From NCBI GenBank assembly GCA_934162365.1, contig CAKPIK010000003.1, forward strand, positions 1 through 64,000: a stretch of 64,000 nt of DNA, read 5' to 3'. Position 1 is the first letter of the stretch. The number at the start of each line of letters is the position of its first letter. The notes below the pieces were generated by a model. It was given only the letters and a program-made list of their open reading frames with translations, searched no databases and was not told the origin of the DNA. The position numbers and the translations under genes were made by a program. The DNA is from an uncultured Clostridia bacterium. Its GTDB lineage: Bacteria; Bacillota; Clostridia; TANB77; CAG-508. Positions 52,802 to 62,272 of the stretch are shown one piece after another.

Positions 52802-53923
52802 TTAAGCTTGTTTTAACCATGCAGATGGATCAACATTTTTTCCATTAATTAATACTTCAAAATGTAAATGTGCTCCACTTCCAATTCCTGTATTTCCAGA
52901 CAATACTATAGTTTGTCCACCTTTTACTTTACTTCCTACACTCACTTTAAAGCTATTTGCTTGACAATGTTGATATAAAGTAACAACACCGCCACCATGA
53001 TCCACCATTATGTAATATCCTCTATATTTATTATATCCTGTAAAAATAACCTTTCCATCTAGAACAGATACAACACTTGAGCCAGATGGTGCAGGTAAAT
53101 CTATACCTTTATGGTTAGTACTTGCTCCTGGTATTCCTGTGTTTCTTCCACCATATCCTGAAGAAATTCTTGTATGTCCTGGTAATGGCCATTTTTTATT
53201 TCCTCCAACATAAGCTCCAGAGCTTCCACTAGCAATTTGGCTAGCTTTTCTTTCTTCTTCTCTAATTAATGCATCATACTCATCTATTTTAGCTTGTAAA
53301 TCTTTTTCTTCTTTTGATAGTTGTGAAATTTTATTTTGTTTTTCTTCTTTTTGATTTTTTAAAAGCACATTAATTTTTTCTTGTTCTGCTTTTTGAGTTT
53401 TAACTTCTCTTTTCTTATCTTCTTGTTCTTGTTTGTTTTTTTCTATTTTTTGTTTTTGTTCTTCTATACTATCTAACAAGTCATTATCATTTTTTAATAT
53501 TTCAGATATAAAATAATAATTTGATAAGAAATCTAATATTCCTTTTGAATTCAAAAGAACGTCTAAATATGTAGCTTCTCCCATTTCATAACCAAGTATT
53601 AGTTTTTCCTTTAACGCTTCTTCTTGTTTATTATACTTTGCCTCTGCTTCTTTTAAATCACTTTCAAGTTGTTTTATTTCTTTGTTTAATTTTGTAAGTT
53701 GTGAATTTATATCATCAAGTTTATCTTCATTGTCTGCAATTTTATCTGATAAATTTTTTACATCATTTTGTGCTGCTGACTTTGCACTTTTTACATCGTC
53801 TTTTTGATCTTCTAATTTATCTTGTTCTTGTTCAAGTTGTTTTTTAGTTGCAGCTAAACACGAAAGTGGTAAAGTAAATAATATAACTATTAAAATAATA
53901 ATTGCTGTTATTTTCTTTATCAT
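52802..53923 (-). CDS. Secreted coiled-coil M23 (LytM) peptidoglycan hydrolase, EnvC/CwlO-like partner of FtsEX
   Basis: A 373-residue protein with a signal peptide (ITAIIILIVILFTLPLSCLA), a long coiled coil (about 28-235; E/K/Q-rich with a gap near YEMGEATYLDVLLNSKG) and a C-terminal LytM domain (about 255-373) holding zinc ligands in NHKGIDLPAP (H, D) and GAHLHFEVL (HxH). The arrangement is that of hydrolases activated by FtsX through the coiled coil. The start abuts the ftsX stop (one base gap), and GGAGG precedes it, so ftsE, ftsX and this gene form one unit for septal peptidoglycan splitting. Confidence 0.93.
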   Translation of the reverse strand: MIKKITAIIILIVILFTLPLSCLAATKKQLEQEQDKLEDQKDDVKSAKSAAQNDVKNLSDKIADNEDKLDDINSQLTKLNKEIKQLESDLKEAEAKYNKQEEALKEKLILGYEMGEATYLDVLLNSKGILDFLSNYYFISEILKNDNDLLDSIEEQKQKIEKNKQEQEDKKREVKTQKAEQEKINVLLKNQKEEKQNKISQLSKEEKDLQAKIDEYDALIREEERKASQIASGSSGAYVGGNKKWPLPGHTRISSGYGGRNTGIPGASTNHKGIDLPAPSGSSVVSVLDGKVIFTGYNKYRGYYIMVDHGGGVVTLYQHCQANSFKVSVGSKVKGGQTIVLSGNTGIGSGAHLHFEVLINGKNVDPSAWLKQA

Positions 53924-53924
53924 A

Positions 53925-54815
53925 TTATACCTCCAAATATTTTCTCATAGAAATTGAGCTTCCTAATATACCAATTCCAATTCCTAATATCAAATATACA
54001 ACTATAATCATATTAAACATATCTCCAAAGCTTACTAAAGATATTCCCATTTTCTGTATAGCTTCTGAAGCAAGTATTTTAGTTGCAATTAGTTTATATG
54101 CTCCTCCAACTACTAATATAGAAATAGCAGCTGATAGAATTCCTATTATTATACCTTCTACTATGAAAGGCCATCTTATAAAAGAATTTGTAGCTCCAAC
54201 ATATTTCATAATAGATATTTCTTTTCTTCTAGCATATACTGTAAGTTTTATAGTATTAGATATTATAAAAATAGCTCCAATAACTAAACCTACTAATATT
54301 ACAGCAGTAACAATTCTAATTCCATTTGTTACACTTATTAATTTTGAAATTGTTTGATTGCTACTTGTTATATTTTTTATATTATCCAGTTGATTTATTT
54401 GAGCTTCAACTTCCTTTGAAAGTTTCAAATCATCAAATGTTATTATATATGAATCTGGAAGAGTATCTTTATATGATTCAAATAAATACGCCTTATCTCC
54501 AAATTTTTCTACATATTGGTTGAATCCTTCCTCTTTAGATACAAATTGTACTTTAGCAATTCCATCTATTGCTTCTAATTGTTTTCCAACTGTTTCAACC
54601 TCTTCATCTGTTGCATCTAATTTTACGAAAACTTGCATTGCTTGTGCATCTTCAACAGTTTTCATTATATGGTTGACATTTTCTCCTAATATAAAGAAAA
54701 GACCAAATATCAACATTGATATACACATAACAAGCATAGCTGACAAAGTAGATTTTTTATTTTTAAATGTGTTTCTTATGCCTTCTCCTATTAAATAACC
54801 AACTATATTAAACTT
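53925..54815 (-). CDS. ftsX: Cell division ABC transporter permease FtsX
   Basis: About 297 residues with one N-terminal transmembrane helix (about 22-44), an extracytoplasmic domain (about 50-165, FVKLDATDEEVETVGKQLEA) and three C-terminal helices. The conserved EGIRNTFKNKKSTLSAML start and YARRKEISIMKYVGATNSFI (permease loop contacting FtsE) identify FtsX. I choose GTG at 54815, eight bases after AGGTGG; an earlier GTG (54830) lies inside the ribosome site. It overlaps the ftsE end by eight bases, so translation is coupled. Confidence 0.95.
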   Translation of the reverse strand, partial: KFNIVGYLIGEGIRNTFKNKKSTLSAMLVMCISMLIFGLFFILGENVNHIMKTVEDAQAMQVFVKLDATDEEVETVGKQLEAIDGIAKVQFVSKEEGFNQYVEKFGDKAYLFESYKDTLPDSYIITFDDLKLSKEVEAQINQLDNIKNITSSNQTISKLISVTNGIRIVTAVILVGLVIGAIFIISNTIKLTVYARRKEISIMKYVGATNSFIRWPFIVEGIIIGILSAAISILVVGGAYKLIATKILASEAIQKMGISLVSFGDMFNMIIVVYLILGIGIGILGSSISMRKYLEV

Positions 54816-55491
54816 CACTATTATACCCACCTTTACTATCTCTAATAATTTCGCCTTTATCTATTTGTATAACTCTTTTTTTCATTTTATCCACTATGTC
54901 TTTTGCATGAGTTGCTACAACTACTGTTGTTCCTCTTTTATTAATATCATCTAGTAAGTTCATAATATCCCAAGCTGTTTCTGGGTCTAAGTTACCTGTT
55001 GGTTCGTCTGCTATAAGCATAGAAGGGTTATTTACTAATGCTCTTGCTAATGCTACTCTTTGTTGTTCTCCACCTGATAATTCATTTGGATACATTTTAG
55101 CTTTTCCGCTAAGCCCAACCAAAGATAAAACCATTGGCACTTGCCTTCTAATATGTCTTGGTGTAGCTCTAACTATATACATTGCAAAAGCAACATTTTC
55201 ATAAACAGTTTTATCTGGTAAAAGTCTAAAATCTTGAAAAACTACTCCCATACTTCTTCTTAAAAATGGTACTCTTGATTGTTTTAAAAAAGTAGTATCT
55301 TTTCCATTTATAATTATAGTTCCAGAAGTTGGTTCTTCTTCTTTTAATATTAATTTAATTAATGTTGACTTTCCTGAGCCAGATGTACCAACTAAAAATG
55401 CAAAGTCTCCTTTGTTTATTTTAAAGTTAGCATTATGTACTGCTTCTGTACCTGTTGAATATGTTTTGTTTACATTTCTAAATTCAATCAT
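54808..55491 (-). CDS. ftsE: Cell division ATP-binding protein FtsE
   Basis: A 227-residue ABC ATPase. Walker A GTSGSGKST (about 34-42), Q-loop region VFQDFRLLPDKTVYENVAFA, signature LSGGEQQRVALARA (about 138-151), Walker B MLIADEPTGNLD (about 157-168) and H-loop VVVATHAKDIVD. The TYSTGTEAVHNANFKI start and DFRLLPDKTV are typical of FtsE. The ATG at 55491 is preceded by AAGGAG; the open frame extends further upstream without support. First gene of the ftsEX-hydrolase unit. Confidence 0.97.
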   Translation of the reverse strand: MIEFRNVNKTYSTGTEAVHNANFKINKGDFAFLVGTSGSGKSTLIKLILKEEEPTSGTIIINGKDTTFLKQSRVPFLRRSMGVVFQDFRLLPDKTVYENVAFAMYIVRATPRHIRRQVPMVLSLVGLSGKAKMYPNELSGGEQQRVALARALVNNPSMLIADEPTGNLDPETAWDIMNLLDDINKRGTTVVVATHAKDIVDKMKKRVIQIDKGEIIRDSKGGYNSEV

Positions 55492-55535
55492 TTTTTGCTC
55501 CTTGACAATTCTAAATAGCATTTTTCTACATTATT

Positions 55536-55564
55536 ATCATAACAATATTCTACAATTATTTCAA
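55536..55564 (-). promoter_or_regulatory. Promoter of the ftsEX operon
   Basis: TTGAAA (55559-55564), 17 bases, TATGAT (55536-55541) with TG two bases upstream, on the minus strand, about 45 bases before the ftsE start. Confidence 0.82.
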
Positions 55565-55623
55565 GTATTTTCGTGAAAAAAAAGTTGTAAATTTAAGGTA
55601 ATTATTATTTTAAAATAAATTAA

Positions 55624-55656
55624 ACAAAAAATGCCAGTAAAATAACATTACTGACA
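55624..55656 (-). terminator. Terminator of the DUF2207 gene
   Basis: ATGTCAGTAA / TTACTGGCAT stem (one G-T pair), 6-7 base loop, followed by TTTTTTG on the minus strand. Confidence 0.83.
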
Positions 55657-55660
55657 TCTT

Positions 55661-57949
55661 TTATTTATTAGAAACGACCTCCACCGCCGCCTCCGGCCAC
55701 CTCCGGCCTCCGCCAAATGATGAGCCTCCACCAAATCCACCGCCAGATGAACTTGATGATTCTGCTGCGCTTATTGTATAATTAGCTGTATTTATTGAAG
55801 AATTAACTGCACTATTAATTGTTCTTGTTAAATCTCTATTCATACTATTAATTAAATACATATCTGTTAAGTAGTCACTATTATAATCGTTTATATTTGC
55901 AATTTTCATTTGCATTGCTTTTCTTACTTTGTTGGCACATCCAAGTATTGTGGCTGTAACCATATATTTTTCCCACAACTCAATTTCTGGAAGTTCTTTT
56001 TCATCAAATTTGCTAAAATCTTTTAGAAATCTTTTGTGTGCTAACCACTTAGAGTATTCTATCGCTCCATTTTCTGTTCTATTTTTAAACTTACAAATAT
56101 TTGCTATTAATAATATTGATATTAATAAATCTCCAAAAACATATCCAAGAATGCTCAAAGTATTATCTTTTGTTCCTAGAAATACATTACCAGATAATAA
56201 TAATATAATCGCACACATCATTATAATATAAAAAACTTTAAATGCTTTTTTTATACTTTTTTTGAAATATTCTTTAGACTCACTCTCTTCTTTAGCTTGT
56301 TTCTTAAAGTAATCAATCTTTTTAGTTAATTTTCTTGCATTAGTTTCTGTACTTCCAAATTTTCGCAATTCTTTCAAATTACATCTTCCATTATCTCCAA
56401 CAGTAACAAAAAGCAAATCAAGTACAGTAGCCTCTGCTGAAGTTCCTTTATATTCCTTATTATTATCAACAAGTACTATTTCTTTTTTATTATTTTTTCC
56501 AATCTCTTCTTCTATTTTTATTACTTTTTTAGCTATTAAATCTAGTATTGTTGCTGAAACACTTAAATTTGTTATTCTTTGTTTCATTATGTATTCTATT
56601 ACATATGGTGAAACATCACTAGGAAATTCTCTATAATATTTTCCTTCAAATAGTTTTCTATCTTTTAATTCTTTTATAATAATTGAACTAGTAATTGCAA
56701 ATCCAACTGCATATAGTATAGCAACTATTATTCTTGTAGTTATTCTTATCTGTCTTTCTTTTTTAATTAATTCAGCATAAAATGGTTCTAATTGTTCCCT
56801 AAATACAGCTTTAGCCTCTTCATCAAAGCCTTCATCTATGTCTCTTTCAATCCATTTTACATCGCTTTCTAAAGTATAATAGTCATCTTCTTTATCTAAA
56901 TATGAAATACGTGCTTCAATTTTGTTTTTCCACTCATCATTAACAGTTTCTTTTAAAGCATATATTTGATTTAATAAGTCCTGTTTTTCTGTTGATGTAT
57001 CTGGCAATGCCATAACATATTTCAAAGCTGTATTATATGCATACATACTAGGAGATTCTTTTAATTCTATCACTGCACTACTTGCTTCATTTATTTTTTC
57101 AAGTTTTGCTTTTTCTCTTTCTGCATTTGCTGCATCTGCTTGTGAAGCTTCATACTTTAATATATATTCTTTCCCATTTACTCCTGATTTTTTTGTTCCA
57201 TTTGGCACTAAATTTTTGTCAAACATTATTCTCACAGTTTCAGCTTTATATGGCTTTACATTTGTATCTTTAAAGTTTAAAGTTTTTTTATTTACAATTG
57301 AATTTACTCCTGTTAATGGTCCATGTGTCCATATTCTTACATCTGGATCTTCTTTTGGTAAATGAATTAATACTTGGAAATCTTTTATATTTTCTTCGTA
57401 GTCACTTCCCATAACATTCCAATATAATTCTGCAACATCATTATGAATTACAACTGCATCATTTATTGTATATTCCATATAAAACACTTTATTTTTTGTT
57501 GATTTACAAAAAATTTTAAAATCCGCACCACGACTTGATGTTGTTAGTTTATATACTCCATAATCTCCTGTTGATGCATTGTTTTTTTGTGTATATACTT
57601 TTTCAATTTTGTCTATGTCTTCTATTGTATTGAAATTTTTTTGAGATATATCCGCTATCTTTATATTAGTAATTCCGCTTCCGTCATATATATCTGTGTT
57701 GCCAGTAAAATTGCTGTATATACCAGTAAACTTATTTGAATTATAATTTTGAAATTCTATATTTCTTAATCTACCATTATACTCACCAGATAAAAGAGCC
57801 GCTTCTTTTACTGTAATAGAGCCATCACTATTTATTGTTATATCTTGATATAGCTTTTGGGTAGTTTCTGTTGCATAGGTAGTATTACTTAATAGAAATA
57901 TACCTAATGCTATAAATAACAATAATATTATTTTCTTATAAATTTTCAT
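55661..57949 (-). CDS. DUF2207-family membrane protein with disrupted Gly-rich tail
   Basis: A 762-residue protein. Signal peptide (KIILLLFIALGIFLLSNTTY), DUF2207 beta-rich extracytoplasmic domain (about 30-280; YQDITINSDGSITVKEAALL, GIYSNFTGNTD), a helical linker (about 280-400), transmembrane helix at about 402-422, cytoplasmic part, two more helices (about 590-640) and a Ser/Gly-rich end. Family members normally finish in a long Gly run followed by a short tail. Here the run GGGSSFGGG changes to RRWPEAAVEVVSNK. Removing one C from each of two GGCC sites (55695-55698, 55705-55708) restores a run of about a dozen glycines ending in RF at 55668. The core is intact. It follows the transketolase genes by 26 bases. 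Function unknown. Confidence 0.85.
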   Translation of the reverse strand: MKIYKKIILLLFIALGIFLLSNTTYATETTQKLYQDITINSDGSITVKEAALLSGEYNGRLRNIEFQNYNSNKFTGIYSNFTGNTDIYDGSGITNIKIADISQKNFNTIEDIDKIEKVYTQKNNASTGDYGVYKLTTSSRGADFKIFCKSTKNKVFYMEYTINDAVVIHNDVAELYWNVMGSDYEENIKDFQVLIHLPKEDPDVRIWTHGPLTGVNSIVNKKTLNFKDTNVKPYKAETVRIMFDKNLVPNGTKKSGVNGKEYILKYEASQADAANAEREKAKLEKINEASSAVIELKESPSMYAYNTALKYVMALPDTSTEKQDLLNQIYALKETVNDEWKNKIEARISYLDKEDDYYTLESDVKWIERDIDEGFDEEAKAVFREQLEPFYAELIKKERQIRITTRIIVAILYAVGFAITSSIIIKELKDRKLFEGKYYREFPSDVSPYVIEYIMKQRITNLSVSATILDLIAKKVIKIEEEIGKNNKKEIVLVDNNKEYKGTSAEATVLDLLFVTVGDNGRCNLKELRKFGSTETNARKLTKKIDYFKKQAKEESESKEYFKKSIKKAFKVFYIIMMCAIILLLSGNVFLGTKDNTLSILGYVFGDLLISILLIANICKFKNRTENGAIEYSKWLAHKRFLKDFSKFDEKELPEIELWEKYMVTATILGCANKVRKAMQMKIANINDYNSDYLTDMYLINSMNRDLTRTINSAVNSSINTANYTISAAESSSSSGGGFGGGSSFGGGRRWPEAAVEVVSNK

Positions 57950-57975
57950 ATTTTCCCCTTTTGTATTTCATTAAT

Positions 57976-58902
57976 CTAACAAAACTGTTTAACTATATCC
58001 TCCGATGTTATATTAAAATATTTCATTAGTTCTTCTGCTTTTCCAGATGTTCCAAATCTATCTTTTATTCCCATTCTTATAACTTTAGTTGGATGATTTT
58101 CGCTTAAAACTTCACACACTGTAGTTCCTAGTCCGCCTATTATACTATGGTCTTCTATTGTTATTATCTTATCTGTTTCTTTAGCAGCTTTTACTATTAT
58201 GTCTTTATCTATTGGTTTTATTGTATGAATATCTATTACTCTAATATTAATTCCTTTATCCTTAAGTGCTTCTTTAGCTTTTAGTGCTTCTGCAACTGTA
58301 ACTCCTGTTGCTATAACAGTTCCATCTGTTCCGTCTCCAAATTGCATACCTTTTCCAAATTCAAATTTACTATCACTATTATATATTTCTGGTGTTGCTA
58401 ATCTACTAAGTCTAACGTACACTGGTCCTTTGATTTTAGCCGCCTCTTTTATTGCCCATTTTGTTTGTATGTCATCTGATGGAGATATTACTATCATATT
58501 AGGAAGAGTCCTCATTATGCTAATATCTTCTAACATTTGATGTGTTGCTCCATCTTCTCCAACTGTTATTCCAGCATGTGTCGCACATATTTTAACATTT
58601 AAGTTTGGATAACATATACTATTTCTTATTTGATCATATGCTCTACCTGCTGCAAAGACTGCAAATGTGCTTAAAAATGGTATTTTTCCCATAGTAGACA
58701 TCCCAGCTGCTGTTGTAACCATATCTTGTTCAGCAATTCCCATATTAAAAAATCTCTCTGGAAATTTTTTAGCAAAAATATTTGTTTTAGTTGCTGTAGA
58801 TAAATCTGCATCTAATACTACAACATTTTCTTTTTCTTCTCCAAGTTCTGCTAACGCTTCGCCATAACTTTGTCTTGTAGCTTTTTTGTTGTCTATATTC
58901 AT
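57976..58902 (-). CDS. Transketolase, C-terminal subunit
   Basis: About 308 residues holding the pyrimidine-binding (about 6-165) and C-terminal (about 185-305) domains of transketolase. The PP half is encoded separately upstream. Visible: SYGEALAELGEEKENVVVLD, NMGIAEQDMVTTAAGMS (catalytic glutamate, about 52-68) and EDGATHQMLEDISIMR (about 113-128). Together with the N subunit it transfers two-carbon units in the non-oxidative pentose phosphate pathway. The start is ATG at 58902, with AAAGGAG upstream. It lies 20 bases after the N subunit gene. Confidence 0.94.
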   Translation of the reverse strand: MNIDNKKATRQSYGEALAELGEEKENVVVLDADLSTATKTNIFAKKFPERFFNMGIAEQDMVTTAAGMSTMGKIPFLSTFAVFAAGRAYDQIRNSICYPNLNVKICATHAGITVGEDGATHQMLEDISIMRTLPNMIVISPSDDIQTKWAIKEAAKIKGPVYVRLSRLATPEIYNSDSKFEFGKGMQFGDGTDGTVIATGVTVAEALKAKEALKDKGINIRVIDIHTIKPIDKDIIVKAAKETDKIITIEDHSIIGGLGTTVCEVLSENHPTKVIRMGIKDRFGTSGKAEELMKYFNITSEDIVKQFC

Positions 58903-58921
58903 AAATTTTCTCCTTTCAAAA

Positions 58922-59752
58922 TTATAAATTTTGCGCACCTAATTCTTTTATTGCTTGTTTATATTCTTCTTCACTTGGTGCTTTTCCATGCCATTCTGCT
59001 TTATTCTCCATAAAAGATATACCTTTACCTTTTATAGTTTTCGCAATTATTGCAACTGGTTTTCCTTTTATTAATTTTGCACTTTCAAATACTTTAATTA
59101 ATTCTTCTATATTGTTTCCATCTACATTAAATACAACAAATCCAAAGCTTTCAAATTTTTTATCTATTGGATAAGAGCTCATAACTTTTTTTAGCTCTCC
59201 ATCAATTTGTAAGTTATTGTTATCAACTATTACACATAGGTTGTCTAACCTATATTGTGATGCTGTCATTGCTGCTTCCCATATTTGCCCTTCTTCTATT
59301 TCTCCATCTCCTAGAATTGTATATACTCTAATTCCTTTTTTATCTAGCTTAGACATCATAGCCATTCCATTTGCAGCAGATAATCCTTGTCCTAATGAAC
59401 CTGTTGTCATATCTACACCCGGAATATGTTTCATGTCCGGATGTCCTTGTAGTATTGAACCTAATTTTCTAAAATTTTCAAGTTCATTTACAGAAAAGAA
59501 TCCTCTTTCAGCAAGTGTTGCATATAAAGCTGCTGAAGCATGCCCTTTAGATAATACAAGTCTATCTCTATTTTCATTTTTAGGCTCTTCAGGATTAATA
59601 TTCATTTGATTAAAATATAGAACAGTTAGTATATCTACAATGGATAATGCTCCACCAGGATGTCCCGATTTAGCACTATATACTTCTTTTACAACATCTG
59701 CTCTAATTAATCTTGCTATATCTTTTAATTTTTCAACATCATCAATTTTCAA
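58922..59752 (-). CDS. Transketolase, N-terminal subunit
   Basis: About 276 residues, the thiamine-diphosphate-binding PP domain. SAKSGHPGGALSIVDILTVL (about 23-42, conserved H and GG), SKGHASAALYATLAE, GSLGQGLSAANGMAMM, and the TPP motif GDGEIEEGQIWEAAMTA...VDNNNLQIDG (about 145-190). Split transketolases are common in clostridia and archaea. I start at TTG 59752, eight bases after AAAGGAG; an upstream GTG is too close to that site. First gene of a unit with the C subunit and possibly DUF2207. Confidence 0.94.
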   Translation of the reverse strand: MKIDDVEKLKDIARLIRADVVKEVYSAKSGHPGGALSIVDILTVLYFNQMNINPEEPKNENRDRLVLSKGHASAALYATLAERGFFSVNELENFRKLGSILQGHPDMKHIPGVDMTTGSLGQGLSAANGMAMMSKLDKKGIRVYTILGDGEIEEGQIWEAAMTASQYRLDNLCVIVDNNNLQIDGELKKVMSSYPIDKKFESFGFVVFNVDGNNIEELIKVFESAKLIKGKPVAIIAKTIKGKGISFMENKAEWHGKAPSEEEYKQAIKELGAQNL

Positions 59753-59789
59753 AAGTATCACTCCTTTACAAAATAACTATATCATATAT

Positions 59790-59822
59790 ATAAAAAAAAT
59801 GCCATTAAAAATGACATTTTTT
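59790..59822 (-). terminator. Terminator of the Lon-like protease gene
   Basis: AAAATGTCATT / AATGGCATTTT stem (one G-T pair) with a tiny loop followed by TTTTTTAT on the minus strand. Confidence 0.8.
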
Positions 59823-59825
59823 ATT

Positions 59826-62213
59826 TTATTCTTTTGCACTTATTTTTGCATATTTTTTTAATTTTTCATACACTAGATTATTTACTGTTCCTGCTGGAAA
59901 GTTTCCATTTTTGTCTCTTTTTCCTGCTGGCACTCCAGTTAAAATTTCAATTCCTTCTTCTATTGTTGAAATTGCATAAACATGGAATTTTTTATTTTTT
60001 ACCGCTTCTACTACTTCATCTGATAAGTTTAAGTTCATAACATTTTGAATTGGTATCATTACACCATGTGTTCCATCTAGTCCTCTCATTTTACATACTT
60101 GATAAAATCCTTCAATTTTAGCATTCACTCCACCAATTGGTTGTATTTCTCCTTTTTGATTTACTGAACCAGTAACAGCAATAGCCTGATTAATTGGTAA
60201 TTCTGATAAGCTAGATAATAAAGCATATAATTCTGTACTTGAAGCACTATCTCCATCTACTCCATTATATAACTGTTCAAAGCATATACTTGCTGTTAAA
60301 GAAAGTGGGATGTCCTGAGCGAACATTTCTCCTAAATATCCATTTAATATAAGTACACCTTTTGAATGTGTTGATCCTGAAAGTTCAACTTCTCTTTCTA
60401 CATTTATTATTCCAGATTTTCCTGTATAAGTATTAGCTGTTATTTTAGCAGGTTTTCCAAATGTATAATCTCCTATTGTCATTACTGTTAATCCATTTAT
60501 TTGCCCAACCTTTTCTCCACTTGTACTAATTAATAATGTATTTTCTTTTATCATTTCTGTGTATTTTTCATCATATTTTTTTACTCTTTCAATTCTTTCT
60601 TCAAGAGCTTTTTCAACATGTTCTGCTTTTACAATTTTAGATTTAGACATTTTAGCCCATGTACAAGCTTCTCCAACTATTTGAGATAAATCATTAAATC
60701 TTGTAGATAATTTATTTTGATTTTCTGCAATTCTAGATGCATATTCTATTACCTTTGCAACAGCATATTTATCTAGATGAATCAGTCCTTCTTGTTCACA
60801 AAATCCATGCATAAATCTTGCTAATTTTATAACATTATCATCTGTTCTTGGTGCATCATCCTCAAATTCAACTTTCGTTTTAAATAATTTTCTAAAATCC
60901 TCATCTATTGCTAATAAAGAATGATAAATGGCAGCATTTCCAATTAATATAACTTTAATATCCAAAGGAATTGGCTCTGGTTTTAAAGAAACCATAACCA
61001 TTGAGCTACGTTGATCTGCAGTATTTTCTATGCTGGTTTCTTTCATTCTTAAAGCCTTTTTTAATGCATTGTAGCACATTTGATTTTCAAGTAAATCTTT
61101 AGCTTGAAATATTATATATCCTCCATTTGCCTTTTGTATTAGTCCTGCTTTTAGCATTGTATGGTCAGTTTTTAGAGATCCATAATAGTTTTCATATTCA
61201 AGTTTTCCAAATATATTATTATAAGAATAATTTGAATCCATAATAACTGGAGCACCTTCTAATTCACTATTATCTATAAATAAGTTAACTCTATAATTTT
61301 CCCAAGGTTTTTGCATTTGTTGTAATACTTGGGTAGGATTTTGCTGTTGATTAACTGGTGCTTTTTGTTCTATAAAAGCTGATATATTTTTTAATATATT
61401 TTGCTTAATATCATCTAAAAATTTATTAATTTTTTTATTTTTCTTATATGCAGATTTTATTAAATTAATTCTTGCATTAACAGTAAGTAAAGCAATATTA
61501 GATTGCCATTCTTCTATTTTTACATCTGCTTCTTTTTCTATTTGTTTTATTTGACTTATTGCAGATATTATTTGTTCTTGAACAATATTAGACTTATCTT
61601 CATATTCTTTTTTTACATCTTCATCTAATTTTTCAAATTCTTCTTCTTGTAAAGTCTTTCCATCTACAACTGGCATCATATATATACCATTTTGAGCTGT
61701 TTTAACTTCAAAACCATATTTAGCTGATTCTTTATTTAGTTTTTCTAGTAAATTTGTTCTTTTTTGTTCGAATTGTTGCCTTATAGAATTCTTTTCTTTT
61801 TCAAAATCTTCATTACTAAATGTACTATTTATATCGTTTTTTATATCCTTAATGAATTGATCCATTGTATCTTTAAATTCTTTTCCATGTCCAGCTGGAA
61901 GTGAGACAGCAATTGGTTCATTTGGATTATTAAAATTATATATATAACACCAATCTGGTGGAGTTTTCTTCTTTTTTGATATTGTATCTAAATATTTTTT
62001 AGTGTACATTGTTTTTCCAACCCCACTTGGTCCTTCTAGATATAAATTGTATCCTTTTATATCGACATTTAGTCCAAATTCCAATGCCTTTATTCCTCTT
62101 TCTTGACCTATTCCAGTACTAATTGGTTCAAGTTCCTCTGTTGTTTCAAAAGGTAATTTTTCTGGATTACAATATTTCTTTAAATTTCTATAAGATAACT
62201 CCGTATTTTTCAT
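59826..62213 (-). CDS. Lon-like ATP-dependent protease (LonB-type, AAA plus S16)
   Basis: About 795 residues. N-terminal AAA part with EGPSGVGKT (Walker A, about 60-68), a long coiled insert (about 125-270; KEKNSIRQQFEQKRTNLLEK), more AAA elements (GGYIIFQAKDLLEN, VILIGNAAIYHSL, then RIAENQNKLSTRFNDL) and a C-terminal S16 protease domain with the catalytic serine in DGDSASSTELYALL (about 665-678) and lysine in PIGGVNAKIEGFY (about 708-720). The insert and lack of a Lon N-domain place it with the Lon-like family often called YcbZ/LonB. The start is ATG 62213; AAAGGAG lies eight bases upstream. Single gene with its own terminator. Confidence 0.93.
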   Translation of the reverse strand: MKNTELSYRNLKKYCNPEKLPFETTEELEPISTGIGQERGIKALEFGLNVDIKGYNLYLEGPSGVGKTMYTKKYLDTISKKKKTPPDWCYIYNFNNPNEPIAVSLPAGHGKEFKDTMDQFIKDIKNDINSTFSNEDFEKEKNSIRQQFEQKRTNLLEKLNKESAKYGFEVKTAQNGIYMMPVVDGKTLQEEEFEKLDEDVKKEYEDKSNIVQEQIISAISQIKQIEKEADVKIEEWQSNIALLTVNARINLIKSAYKKNKKINKFLDDIKQNILKNISAFIEQKAPVNQQQNPTQVLQQMQKPWENYRVNLFIDNSELEGAPVIMDSNYSYNNIFGKLEYENYYGSLKTDHTMLKAGLIQKANGGYIIFQAKDLLENQMCYNALKKALRMKETSIENTADQRSSMVMVSLKPEPIPLDIKVILIGNAAIYHSLLAIDEDFRKLFKTKVEFEDDAPRTDDNVIKLARFMHGFCEQEGLIHLDKYAVAKVIEYASRIAENQNKLSTRFNDLSQIVGEACTWAKMSKSKIVKAEHVEKALEERIERVKKYDEKYTEMIKENTLLISTSGEKVGQINGLTVMTIGDYTFGKPAKITANTYTGKSGIINVEREVELSGSTHSKGVLILNGYLGEMFAQDIPLSLTASICFEQLYNGVDGDSASSTELYALLSSLSELPINQAIAVTGSVNQKGEIQPIGGVNAKIEGFYQVCKMRGLDGTHGVMIPIQNVMNLNLSDEVVEAVKNKKFHVYAISTIEEGIEILTGVPAGKRDKNGNFPAGTVNNLVYEKLKKYAKISAKE

Positions 62214-62272
62214 TAGTTTTTCTCCTTTATATATACTCATTAAATTCTAAATTTTTAGCAATTATAATTTAA

